From the NCBI GenBank assembly GCA_002027195.1, contig MWJO01000010.1, positions 1-64,000 on the forward strand: 64,000 bases of DNA, given 5' to 3'. The translations under genes and the position numbers were made by a program. The notes under the pieces were generated by a model. It saw only the letters and a list, made by a program, of their open reading frames with translations, ran no database searches and was not told where the DNA came from. Positions 56,322 through 63,510 of this stretch are shown piece by piece; the stretch's first letter is position 1; each line of letters opens with the position of its first letter. The stretch comes from Streptomyces sp. GKU 895. GTDB taxonomy: Bacteria; Actinomycetota; Actinomycetes; Streptomycetales; Streptomycetaceae.

Positions 56322-57080
56322 ATGAGCAAGGTGGTGGCCGTGAAGCAGACGCAGATGAACGGCGGCGCCCGGAAAGCCGTCTTCGCCCCGGTCGACAGCC
56401 GGGCGCGGGTCGACGCCGTGGTGCGCCGGATCGGCGACGCCATCGAGCTCGGCCTGCTCGCCGACGGCGAGCAACTCCCGGGCGAGACCGAGCTGGCGGG
56501 CCAGCTCGGCGTCTCCACGGTCACGCTGCGGGAGGCCCTCATGGCGCTGCGCCAGCAAGGCCTGGTCACCACCCGCCGGGGTCGCGGCGGCGGCTCCTTC
56601 GTCTCGCTCCCCGAGGTCCCCGGCGAGGAGCGCCTCAAGGTCCGGCTGCGCGGCTGGAGCACCGAGGAACTCCGCGACCTCGGCGACCACTGGGCGGCCC
56701 TGTCCGGCACGGCGGCCCGCCTCGCCGCGGACCGCACGGAACCCGACGACCTCGCCCAACTCCGCCGTACGGCAGAGGAGTTGACCCAGGCAGCGGACGC
56801 GGCGGCGCGCAGCCGGGTGTACGGCCGTTTCCACGTCGAACTCGCGGCGGCGGCGCAGTCCGCCCGCCTCACCCGGGAGCAGGTGGCCCTCCAGACCGAA
56901 GTGGGAGCGCTGCTCTGCCTTGTGCTCGGGGACGACGAATATCGTGAAGAGGTCTCCGAGCGACTCCGATTCGTAATCTCGGCCGTGCAGGATGGGGCCC
57001 ACGAATTGGCCAGGGAACAGGCCGAGCGGTGCGTCCGGGAGTCGGCGTCGCGGCTGATCGCCCTGCGTCTGACGCTGTAG
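56322..57080 (+). CDS. GntR-family (FadR/FCD) regulator
   Basis: The product has 252 residues. The winged helix is LADGEQLPGETELAGQLGVSTVTLREALMALRQQG, and an FCD-type helical domain follows (YGRFHVELAAAAQSARLTREQVALQTE). It diverges from the Pot-type operon, its likely target, and precedes a Cache-domain gene. The intergenic region contains AT-rich sequence and CTCAAG/CTTGAG arms around TAGGGTAAAG, a possible operator-promoter. Confidence 0.9.
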   Translation: MSKVVAVKQTQMNGGARKAVFAPVDSRARVDAVVRRIGDAIELGLLADGEQLPGETELAGQLGVSTVTLREALMALRQQGLVTTRRGRGGGSFVSLPEVPGEERLKVRLRGWSTEELRDLGDHWAALSGTAARLAADRTEPDDLAQLRRTAEELTQAADAAARSRVYGRFHVELAAAAQSARLTREQVALQTEVGALLCLVLGDDEYREEVSERLRFVISAVQDGAHELAREQAERCVRESASRLIALRLTL

Positions 57081-57120
57081 CCGCACCGCTCGCGAGGTCC
57101 CCGTCCGCTGGAGGGCAGCC

Positions 57121-57885
57121 ATGAGCCTCGCGACGGCAACGCTCGGCAAGGCACCGGAGGAATCGGTCGCGGCCCGCGTCCGCTCCACGCTGGAGGCCGT
57201 GTTCGACGCGGTCTCGGCGACCCGCGCCGACACCGCGGCCCTACTGGCCAGGGTGGCCGCCGCGGGCCGCCGCCCGGCGACCGTGGACCTCGCTGCCCTG
57301 CGCCCCGGCCTGCACGACCGCCTGGCGCGCGACGAGTTGGTGTCCGGCGTCGGCTTCGTGGCCGCCCCGGGCCTGCTGAGCGACGTACCGGCGTGGCTGG
57401 AGTGGTGGCAGACGGGCTCCGACGGCGACGTACGGCCTCTGCTCCTCGACCTCGACCCCGAGCACTCGGCGTACGCCGACTACACGCACTGGGACTGGTT
57501 CGCGCTGCCCCGTGACACCGGGGAGCGGGCGGTGGCGGGGCCGTACGTCGACTATCTCTGCTCGGACGAGTACAGCCTCACCCTGTCCGCGCCGGTGCTG
57601 GTCGAGGGCCGGTTCGCCGGGGTGGCCGCCGCGGACGTGTATCTGCGGCACTTCGAGGCGGCCGTCATGCCGATGCTGCGCCGGCTGCCCGGCCCGGCAC
57701 GGCTGGTGAACGCGCGGGGGCGGGTGGCGGCGTCCACCGACCCGCGCCATCTGGTGGGCTCGCTCAGCAAGGGCCCGGATTTCGCGCGGGTGTTGGGGAC
57801 CGGCCGGCCTGAGCGGACGGGCGGGGTGCGGCTGGTGCCGTGCGACGGGGTGCCGTTGGTGCTGGTGAGCGCGGATCAGGGGTGA
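57121..57885 (+). CDS. Soluble Cache-domain sensor protein
   Basis: The product has 254 residues; ATG 57121 follows GGAGGGC. No signal peptide or membrane segment is visible. The body matches a Cache/PAS-like extracellular-type sensor (DELVSGVGFVAAPGLL, WFALPRDTGERAVAGPYVDYLCSDEYSLTLSAPVLVEGRFAGVAAADVYLRHFE) without any kinase, cyclase or chemotaxis output. Cache domains often bind amino acids, amines or GABA. With the GntR regulator and Pot-type importer beside it, it may be a cytoplasmic ligand sensor for that regulon. Confidence 0.8.
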   Translation: MSLATATLGKAPEESVAARVRSTLEAVFDAVSATRADTAALLARVAAAGRRPATVDLAALRPGLHDRLARDELVSGVGFVAAPGLLSDVPAWLEWWQTGSDGDVRPLLLDLDPEHSAYADYTHWDWFALPRDTGERAVAGPYVDYLCSDEYSLTLSAPVLVEGRFAGVAAADVYLRHFEAAVMPMLRRLPGPARLVNARGRVAASTDPRHLVGSLSKGPDFARVLGTGRPERTGGVRLVPCDGVPLVLVSADQG

Positions 57886-57890
57886 AGGGT

Positions 57891-58026
57891 CCCTTGGGAC
57901 ACCGGCCGGATCACCCCTTGGGACACCCGCGTCGCCCCTTGGGACACCGGCGTCGCCCCGTGGGACACCCGCGTCGCCCCGTGGGACACCGGCGGATCAC
58001 CCCTTGGGACACCGGCGGATCACCCC
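57891..58026. repeat. Short tandem repeat, six copies (period 21-24)
   Basis: Copies start at 57891, 57915, 57936, 57957, 57978 and 58001. Each contains CCCTTGGGACACC or CCCGTGGGACACC followed by a GGCGTCG- or GGCGGATCA-type tail. The array begins six bases after the Cache-gene stop and contains the stop and last codons of the minus-strand sensor gene. Confidence 0.9.
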
Positions 58027-58683
58027 TCCGCCGCGGGGACCACCCTCAGGTGCGCGGTCGACCGGCGCGTCCCCCCGCGCACGTGCCGGGGCGCGCCGCG
58101 TCTCGCGCAGGACCAGGGTGAGCCGGGTGTGTCCGAGGTCGCGCAGGGTGTCGGGCGTCTCGTCGACGACCCGGCACTCGGTGGCGCCCCAGCGCGGGTC
58201 GGGGTGCAGCAGCGGCCGGACGGCGCCGTCGTGCGCGAAGGCGCGCTCGCCGACGACTCTGATCCAGTGCGGCAGTCCGTGCCGGTAGGCGGCGTCCATG
58301 ATGGGGTCCTGGGCGATGTCCCGGCGGATCGCCTGCAGGGCGTGATCATGCCCGTCCCGCTCCACCGCGGCGGCGAAGTGGGCCAGCATCGGCAGACACC
58401 AGCTCGACTCGTGCTCCCCGAGCACGGTGCCGGCGTCCGGGTGGAAGAGCACGAATCGCAGGAAGTTGTCGTCCGGCATGGCGGTCGGATGCGGACCCAC
58501 ACCGCGGAAAAGTGACGCGAAAGCAGCGTTGGACAGCACCACGTCCCACCGCTCGTCGAGCACGAACGAAGGAAAGGGAACGGCTTCCAGAAGGGTGGCG
58601 TAGTCCTGGAGATACGCCCGGGCCTCGGGACTGTCGGGGACGGCCCGCGGCTGCGGCCGCTGCCCTCCTGCCTGCTGTGCCAT
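57997..58683 (-). CDS. MmyB-type ligand-binding domain protein lacking its HTH
   Basis: The product has 228 residues from ATG 58683. The sequence RAYLQDYATLLEAVPFPSFVLDERWDVVLSNAAFASLF is the start of the MLTR/MmyB PAS-like ligand-binding domain that normally follows an N-terminal XRE HTH. Here only ~25 Pro/Gln-rich residues precede it and no HTH is encoded upstream. The C-terminal tail is Arg-rich and ends within the tandem repeat. It may sense a ligand and act through a partner, possibly the XRE protein whose gene starts divergently. Confidence 0.75.
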   Translation of the reverse strand: MAQQAGGQRPQPRAVPDSPEARAYLQDYATLLEAVPFPSFVLDERWDVVLSNAAFASLFRGVGPHPTAMPDDNFLRFVLFHPDAGTVLGEHESSWCLPMLAHFAAAVERDGHDHALQAIRRDIAQDPIMDAAYRHGLPHWIRVVGERAFAHDGAVRPLLHPDPRWGATECRVVDETPDTLRDLGHTRLTLVLRETRRAPARARGDAPVDRAPEGGPRGGGVIRRCPKG

Positions 58684-58920
58684 CGGGAGGTCACCCCTCT
58701 TGCCTATGCGGCCACGCGCGTGGCGCCCTGATCCTGCTGCCCGGACGCGAGCGGTGTCAACTATCGTGGCATTTCGTGACGGTTGACGGCTGAAATTGGC
58801 CACAGTTGTGGCGAGACCTGGATGTGCGTTCGAACAACGGCTACTCTCCCGGGAGTTCACGGCAACCGCTTGTGTTGAGCTGCTTGTGAGAAGCCTGTGA
58901 GAGACGTAGGAGATCTGGCG

Positions 58921-59577
58921 GTGGCGGATGGCTTCGCGAGTCCGGGTGCCCCGGTGACGGCTGCGCTGCCGGCCGTCGTCGCTCGCGTCACCGCACTCGC
59001 CGACCGGCTCGGTGTGCCGCACGCGGAGGTCTTCCACACCGGCCGCCTCTCGGTGGCCAGCGGTGTCCCCGAGCCTGTGGTCAAGGCCCTGCTCAGCGGC
59101 CGCCCGGCCGGCGAGCCGGACATCCAGGCCCGCTTCCTGCAGCGCCTGGACCTCCTGCGCCGCACCCGTCTGAAGCCCAACGGCCGCAAGTACACCCAGC
59201 AGGAGATCGCCGACGGCGCCGGCATGTCGCGCCAGCAGGCGGGCGCCCTCATCAACGGCGACCGGCGTCCCACGATGGAGCACTGCGACGCCATCCAGCG
59301 CTTCTTCCGGGTCCACGCCGGTTTCCTCACCGCCGAGGACCCCGAGGCCCTGGCCGGCGCCCTGCAGCGCACCGAACAGGATCTCCTGCAGAAGCTGGCC
59401 GACCGTGAGAAGGAGGCGGTCGCCACCGCGGGCGACCCGCTGGAGCAGCTCCTCCAGGACCACGGGGTCCGCGGAATCGCCTGGCGGGCCGCACAGCTGC
59501 CCACCGACCAGCATCGCGACAAGGTCGCCGAATGGCTGGACATGCTTCTGGAGAGCGTCAAACGGCCCGAGTCGTGA
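58921..59577 (+). CDS. XRE-type HTH regulator
   Basis: The product has 218 residues from GTG 58921, chosen because AGGAG stands eight bases upstream; GTG 58897 would add eight residues. The helix-turn-helix is KYTQQEIADGAGMSRQQAGALINGDRRPTMEHCDAIQRFF. The flanking helical domains and the LESVKRPES tail match a regulator type widespread in Streptomyces. It overlaps the HExxH-protein gene by four bases. Such XRE-peptidase pairs often form a repressor and its cleaving metalloprotease. Confidence 0.85.
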   Translation: MADGFASPGAPVTAALPAVVARVTALADRLGVPHAEVFHTGRLSVASGVPEPVVKALLSGRPAGEPDIQARFLQRLDLLRRTRLKPNGRKYTQQEIADGAGMSRQQAGALINGDRRPTMEHCDAIQRFFRVHAGFLTAEDPEALAGALQRTEQDLLQKLADREKEAVATAGDPLEQLLQDHGVRGIAWRAAQLPTDQHRDKVAEWLDMLLESVKRPES

Positions 59578-60143
59578 GCCGGGGGTTAACTGTGGGCATC
59601 GGTAGGGAAATGCGCCGCCTGTGCGGCGAGCTGGTCGCGGAGCTGCCCTTCCCGGCCCCCGCGGCGCATCCCACGGAGCTGTACACGGCCCTCTGCGCGG
59701 CGATGAGCCGGCGCCGCGGCCGCCCGGTCCACTTCCGTACGGCGGCCTTCCCGGTCGGCACCGCCAGCGGCCTGTGGCTGGACATGGCCGAGCAGGACCT
59801 GGTGGTCGTCGAGGAACGCACCGCCCCCGACCACCAGTTGGTCATCCTCGGCCACGAGCTGTGGCACATGCAGGCCGGTCACAGCAGCCACCATGTCGAG
59901 GGCGCCGCGGTGGCGGCCCGGATGCTCAGCGACGACGCCGACCTCAGGGCGGCCGTCCTCAAGGTCGTCGCGCGCAGCCGCTTCGACCAGGAGGACGAGC
60001 AGGAGGCCGAGCGCTTCGGCCTCCTGCTGGCCAGCAAGTGCCGTACCTGGCTGGCCGGTTCGTCGGTACGGGGTCCGGTGCAGCGGGACCGTCTGGCGGG
60101 CCGTATCGAGGCGTCGCTGGGCTATCTGGGCCCGCAGAACTGA
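59574..60143 (+). CDS. ImmA/IrrE-like metalloprotease domain protein, TTA-containing
   Basis: GTG 59574 overlaps the XRE stop. The fifth codon (59586-59588) is TTA, the bldA codon. Starts at GTG 59592 or ATG 59610 would avoid it. From the first GTG the product has 189 residues. The zinc motif HELWH is within LVILGHELWHMQAGHSSHH. The downstream acidic DQEDEQEAERFGLLLASKC may give the third ligand. IrrE/ImmA proteins cleave or inactivate XRE repressors under stress, which fits its coupled neighbour. Confidence 0.83.
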   Translation: MSRGLTVGIGREMRRLCGELVAELPFPAPAAHPTELYTALCAAMSRRRGRPVHFRTAAFPVGTASGLWLDMAEQDLVVVEERTAPDHQLVILGHELWHMQAGHSSHHVEGAAVAARMLSDDADLRAAVLKVVARSRFDQEDEQEAERFGLLLASKCRTWLAGSSVRGPVQRDRLAGRIEASLGYLGPQN

Positions 60144-61203
60144 GGACGCCCGCGGCGCTCACGTGGCGCTGCGCTCGCTCGGCCTCCCGCAACTCCCGCT
60201 CCACGGCCCGCTCGCGGAGGCTGCCCGCCCGGGCGGCAGCCGTCCCCGGCCGCCCCTCCCGCAGCAGCTCCCGCCAGTGCTCCCGGCTCCAGTCCGCCGG
60301 CGCGGTCTCCCTCGTGAACTCCTCCACCAGCGCCACGAACCGCCCCGGGTCCGCGTGGAACGGGAAGTGCCCGGCGCCTTCGAAGATCTCCAGCCGGCTC
60401 CCCGGCATCGCCTCGTGCGCCCCGAAGGCGTGCCGCACCGGCACCACGCTGTCCCGGTCGCCCCACAGCAGCATGGTCGGCATGCCCTCGGTGAGATAGC
60501 ACCGGTCCAGCATCGTCACGACCTGCCCCCGCCAGTCCACGACGGCGCGCAGGGTCCGGATGAAGGCGTTGCGGGAGGTCTCGTCGGGCAGCGCGTCGAC
60601 CAGGTTCAGCAGATCGGGCGCGTCCTGCCCGAGGTCCGTGTCCATGGCCTTCATCATCCGCACCGCGAGCCCCACTTGGAGCCGGGCTCCCGGCAACCGC
60701 AGTGCGGACAGCATCAGATGGGCGCCGGGCAGGGAGACCAGCCGCAGCACCGGATTGACCTCGCGGCCGACGCCGCCCGCGCTGACCAGGATCAGCCGCT
60801 CGGTCCGCTCGGGGAACTGGTAGGCGAACTGCATCGCGACGCCTCCGCCCAGCGAGTGCCCCACCAGGGTCGCCGACTCGATGCCGAGCGTGGTGAGCAG
60901 GTCCCGCACCCCGTTGGCGTACGCGGCCACCGAGTAGTCGGCGCGGGGCTTGTCCGAGGCGCCGTGCCCGAGCAGGTCGGGGGCGATGACGGTGTGGGTG
61001 CGGGCGAGGTCGGGGATGAGTTCGGCCCAGGTGGCCGAGGAGTCCCCGATGCCGTGGATGAGGACGAGGGCCGGGCCCTCGCCGGCCATGCGGAAGGCGC
61101 GCCGGTAACCGTGCACCACCCGGTACTGCAACTCGAGTTCGCCGTCACCCACCGAGCGCAGCCTCACCGTGCGCGCGGGGGGCCGATGCGGGACGTCGAC
61201 CAC
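59959..61203 (-). CDS. Alpha/beta hydrolase
   Basis: The product has up to 414 residues from GTG 61203, behind GGGAGG. The fold is clear: LVLIHGIGDSSATW, DLLGHGASDKP, nucleophile VGHSLGGG, Asp in LLWGDRDSVVPV, His in GAGHFPFHADP. It is probably a cytoplasmic esterase- or epoxide-hydrolase-like enzyme, substrate unknown. The last ~60 residues are Pro/Ala/Arg-rich and overlap the convergent metalloprotease gene by 185 bases. This may mark an indel near 60130, where another frame would stop at 60122. Confidence 0.8.
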   Translation of the reverse strand: MVDVPHRPPARTVRLRSVGDGELELQYRVVHGYRRAFRMAGEGPALVLIHGIGDSSATWAELIPDLARTHTVIAPDLLGHGASDKPRADYSVAAYANGVRDLLTTLGIESATLVGHSLGGGVAMQFAYQFPERTERLILVSAGGVGREVNPVLRLVSLPGAHLMLSALRLPGARLQVGLAVRMMKAMDTDLGQDAPDLLNLVDALPDETSRNAFIRTLRAVVDWRGQVVTMLDRCYLTEGMPTMLLWGDRDSVVPVRHAFGAHEAMPGSRLEIFEGAGHFPFHADPGRFVALVEEFTRETAPADWSREHWRELLREGRPGTAAARAGSLRERAVERELREAERAQRHVSAAGVLSSAGPDSPATPRYGPPDGPAAPDPVPTNRPARYGTCWPAGGRSARPPARPPGRSGCARRP

Positions 61204-61448
61204 GTACGTGCCTCCCGTTTCCGCAGCCGCCCGCCCGGCCGGCCGTTCCTGGCCGCCGGGTGCGGCTGAAAGCCCTTCCACTCCAGCCTAGAACCCTGTT
61301 CCCACCCTCGATTTCGATCAGGTTTCGCCTCGGCTAAGCGGGCGAACGGACGTGGGGCGGGACCGGATTGTCAGTGGTGGTTGGCAAGCTGGAGTCGGGC
61401 CCTCATTGGCGGGGCCGACCGACGAGCCGACTTGGGGAGAGCCGACCG

Positions 61449-61679
61449 ATGCCCACCGCCGTACTCACCGACCGCGAGCGCACCGCAGTGCAGGCCTACC
61501 TGCGGCTGCTGCACACCGTCCGGGCCGCGTTCGACGGTCCGCCGGACGGCAGGCGACCACCCGTCGTGCCGCCCGCCGTCCTCGCGGAGGCGGAGCAGGC
61601 GCTGGCGGAGGCGGGCCTCGCGGGCAATGAGGAGGCCTTCTTCCGGCTGCTCCAGAACTGGTGTCCGCCGGCACCCTGA
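61449..61679 (+). CDS. Small conserved hypothetical protein
   Basis: The product has 76 residues from ATG 61449 (MPTAVLTDRERTAVQAYLRLLHTV), with GGGGAGA upstream. It is acidic and helical with a Pro-rich middle (DGRRPPVVPP) and ends LLQNWCPPAP. No membrane segment or known motif is visible. It stands alone between the hydrolase and the phosphopantetheinyl transferase genes and shares their convergent terminator. Confidence 0.6.
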   Translation: MPTAVLTDRERTAVQAYLRLLHTVRAAFDGPPDGRRPPVVPPAVLAEAEQALAEAGLAGNEEAFFRLLQNWCPPAP

Positions 61680-61714
61680 GGAGCCGGTCGCCGGCCGGCC
61701 GACGCGGACCCGCC

Positions 61715-61740
61715 GTGCCGCACGCTCAGGCGTGCGGCAC
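61715..61740. terminator. Bidirectional hairpin terminator at PPTase stop
   Basis: GTGCCGCACGC and GCGTGCGGCAC pair perfectly over 11 bases with loop TCAG. The loop contains the stop codon of the phosphopantetheinyl transferase. It lies 36 bases after the small gene on the plus strand, so it can end both transcripts. Confidence 0.8.
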
Positions 61741-62406
61741 GACCACCGACGTGGCCACCAGGCCGTCCCGGACGGTCCAGCGCCCTTCGAAGACACCCCG
61801 CCGCCGGCCGCCCAGGACCGGTCCGGGGACGAGCAGTTCGGCGCGCAGCCGGCCACGGGGGACCTCGCCAGGGTCGGCGAGGATCTCGATGTCGGCCTCG
61901 GCGAAGTCGAGCCAGGTGCCGGTGAGCGGGAACCACGCCTTGTAGACGGACTCCTTGGCGCTGAACAGCAGCCGGTCCCAGTGGACGCCGGGCCGGCTCT
62001 CGGCGAGCCGGCGCAGTCTGATCCGCTCGCCGGGCAGCGACACACTCTCGAGGACGCCGTCCGGAAGCGGTCCGTGCGGTTCGGCGTCGATGCCCAGCGA
62101 GGCGAGGTCGGCCGCGCGGACGAGGGCGGCGGCGCAGTAGCCGTCGCAGTGGGTCATGCTGCCGGTCAGGCCGGCGGGCCACTGCGGGGCGCCGCGCTCG
62201 CCGGGCAGCACCGGCTGCGGGGGGACACCGAGCTTCTCCATCGCCCGCCGGGCACAGGACCGTACGAGGGCGAACTCGCGGCGGCGCTTGGCGACCGACT
62301 GCGCGACGAGCGCGGCCTCCTCGGGGTACAGCGTGATGGTGTCCGCCTCGGCCTGGCCGAAGGTCTCCACGGCCACCACGGGGTCCGGCAGCAGGTCCTC
62401 GATCAC
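61726..62406 (-). CDS. 4'-phosphopantetheinyl transferase (EntD/Sfp type)
   Basis: The product has 226 residues from GTG 62406, overlapping the metallophosphoesterase stop (GTGA). Conserved PPTase motifs: PVLPGERGAPQWPAGLTGSMTHCDGYCAAAL, GIDAEPH (metal-binding acidic pair) and FSAKESVYKAWFP (KESxxK). It transfers the phosphopantetheine arm from CoA to carrier proteins, activating polyketide, peptide or fatty-acid synthases. No such synthase is in the window, so it probably serves clusters elsewhere. Confidence 0.94.
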   Translation of the reverse strand: MIEDLLPDPVVAVETFGQAEADTITLYPEEAALVAQSVAKRRREFALVRSCARRAMEKLGVPPQPVLPGERGAPQWPAGLTGSMTHCDGYCAAALVRAADLASLGIDAEPHGPLPDGVLESVSLPGERIRLRRLAESRPGVHWDRLLFSAKESVYKAWFPLTGTWLDFAEADIEILADPGEVPRGRLRAELLVPGPVLGGRRRGVFEGRWTVRDGLVATSVVVPHA

Positions 62407-63263
62407 AGCGCGCCGACCTCCCCGGGCGCGATGCGGCGCAGCCGTCCCGGCGGCTCCGGACGCTTGCGCCACTCGCGCGGGTAGCCCACCGACACCTCTT
62501 CGAAGCGGACCCCGTCGAGCCAGGTGGTACGGGGGATGTGGAGATGGCCGTAGACCATGGTCTCGACGCGGAACCGGCGGTGCCAGTCGGCGGTCAGGGT
62601 GGTGCCGCACCACATGGCGAACTCGGGGTGCCACAGGACGTCCGTGGGGTGCCGGTCCAGCGGGTAGTGGTTGACCAGGACGGTGGGCAGATCGTCCGGC
62701 AGCGACTCCAGCCGGCGCTCGGTCTCGGCGACCCGGGCGCGGCACCAGTCCTCGCGGCTCGGGTGGGGGTCGGGATGCAGCAGGTGTTCGTCGGTGCAGA
62801 CGATGCCGGTGCCGTACGCGTACTCCAGGCCCTGTTCCTTGGTCGTGCAGCCGGTGGGCAGGAAGGAGTAGTCGTAGAGGAGGAAGAGCGGGGCGACGGC
62901 GACCGGGCCGCCGGGGCCCTCCCAGACGGGGTAGGGGTCCTCGGGGGTGAGGACGCCGATCTCGCGGCAGACCTCGACGAGGTGCTCGTAGCGGGCGACG
63001 CCGCGCAGGGTGACCGGGTCGCTGGGGTGGGTCCACAGTTCGTGGTTGCCGGGAGCCCAGATCACCTTGCGGAAGCGGCCGGCGAGGGTTTCCAGCGCCC
63101 AGCGGATCGCCTCGACGGTCTCCGCGACGTCACCGGCGACGAGCAGCCAGTCGTCGTCCGTCTCCGGGCGCATCGCCTCCACCAGGGCGCGGTTCTCGGG
63201 GTAGCCGATGTGCAGGTCGCTGATGGCCAGCAGTTGTGCGGCGCCACCGGCCCTCGACGTCAC
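62403..63263 (-). CDS. Calcineurin-like metallophosphoesterase
   Basis: The product has 286 residues from GTG 63263, preceded by GGAGGGGGCGGG. All metal-binding blocks are present: ISDLHIG, AGDVAE, APGNHELW, VNHYPL and YGHLHIP. The family splits phosphate esters with a dinuclear centre; physiological substrates vary and cannot be named. It is coupled to the PPTase gene by a 4-base overlap. A Streptomyces MPE-PPTase pair is familiar, suggesting a linked though unknown function. Confidence 0.92.
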   Translation of the reverse strand: MTSRAGGAAQLLAISDLHIGYPENRALVEAMRPETDDDWLLVAGDVAETVEAIRWALETLAGRFRKVIWAPGNHELWTHPSDPVTLRGVARYEHLVEVCREIGVLTPEDPYPVWEGPGGPVAVAPLFLLYDYSFLPTGCTTKEQGLEYAYGTGIVCTDEHLLHPDPHPSREDWCRARVAETERRLESLPDDLPTVLVNHYPLDRHPTDVLWHPEFAMWCGTTLTADWHRRFRVETMVYGHLHIPRTTWLDGVRFEEVSVGYPREWRKRPEPPGRLRRIAPGEVGAL

Positions 63264-63385
63264 GTCCCGCCCCCTCCGTGCGCCCGGATACGACCAGGAC
63301 AGGATATGCGGGCGCCGCCGGGAGAGTGGTTCAAGATCGAAAAATCCGTAACACGCACGTTGCACGCGAGGGCCCCGGCAGGCCG

Positions 63386-63510
63386 TATGATCGCCCCAAC
63401 ACCACCGCCATGAACTTCCCTTCTTACAGGGCGGTTTGGTGTCCCTAAAAACCACCCTGGCCGGGCGCGGCCTGCTTCGCCGTGCCCGAAAACCCCGAAA
63501 GGCGGCCTGC
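63386..63510 (+). promoter_or_regulatory. Structured leader of ATP-grasp gene
   Basis: TATGAT (63386-63391) is a good -10 element. The ~115-base leader folds into two strong hairpins. The first is 63399-63442 (ACACCA/TGGTGT and CCGCC/GGCGG with a two-base bulge). The second is 63462-63488 (CGGGCGCGGC with GCCGTGCCCG). It also has a 12-codon ORF (63410-63448) lacking a clear ribosome site, then GAAAGG before ATG 63511. Such a leader could control transcription or translation of the gene. Confidence 0.5.

Noticed and set aside
57891..58026. CRISPR-like direct repeats
   Set aside because: The period is 21-24 with no unique spacers and no cas genes. It is a simple tandem array.
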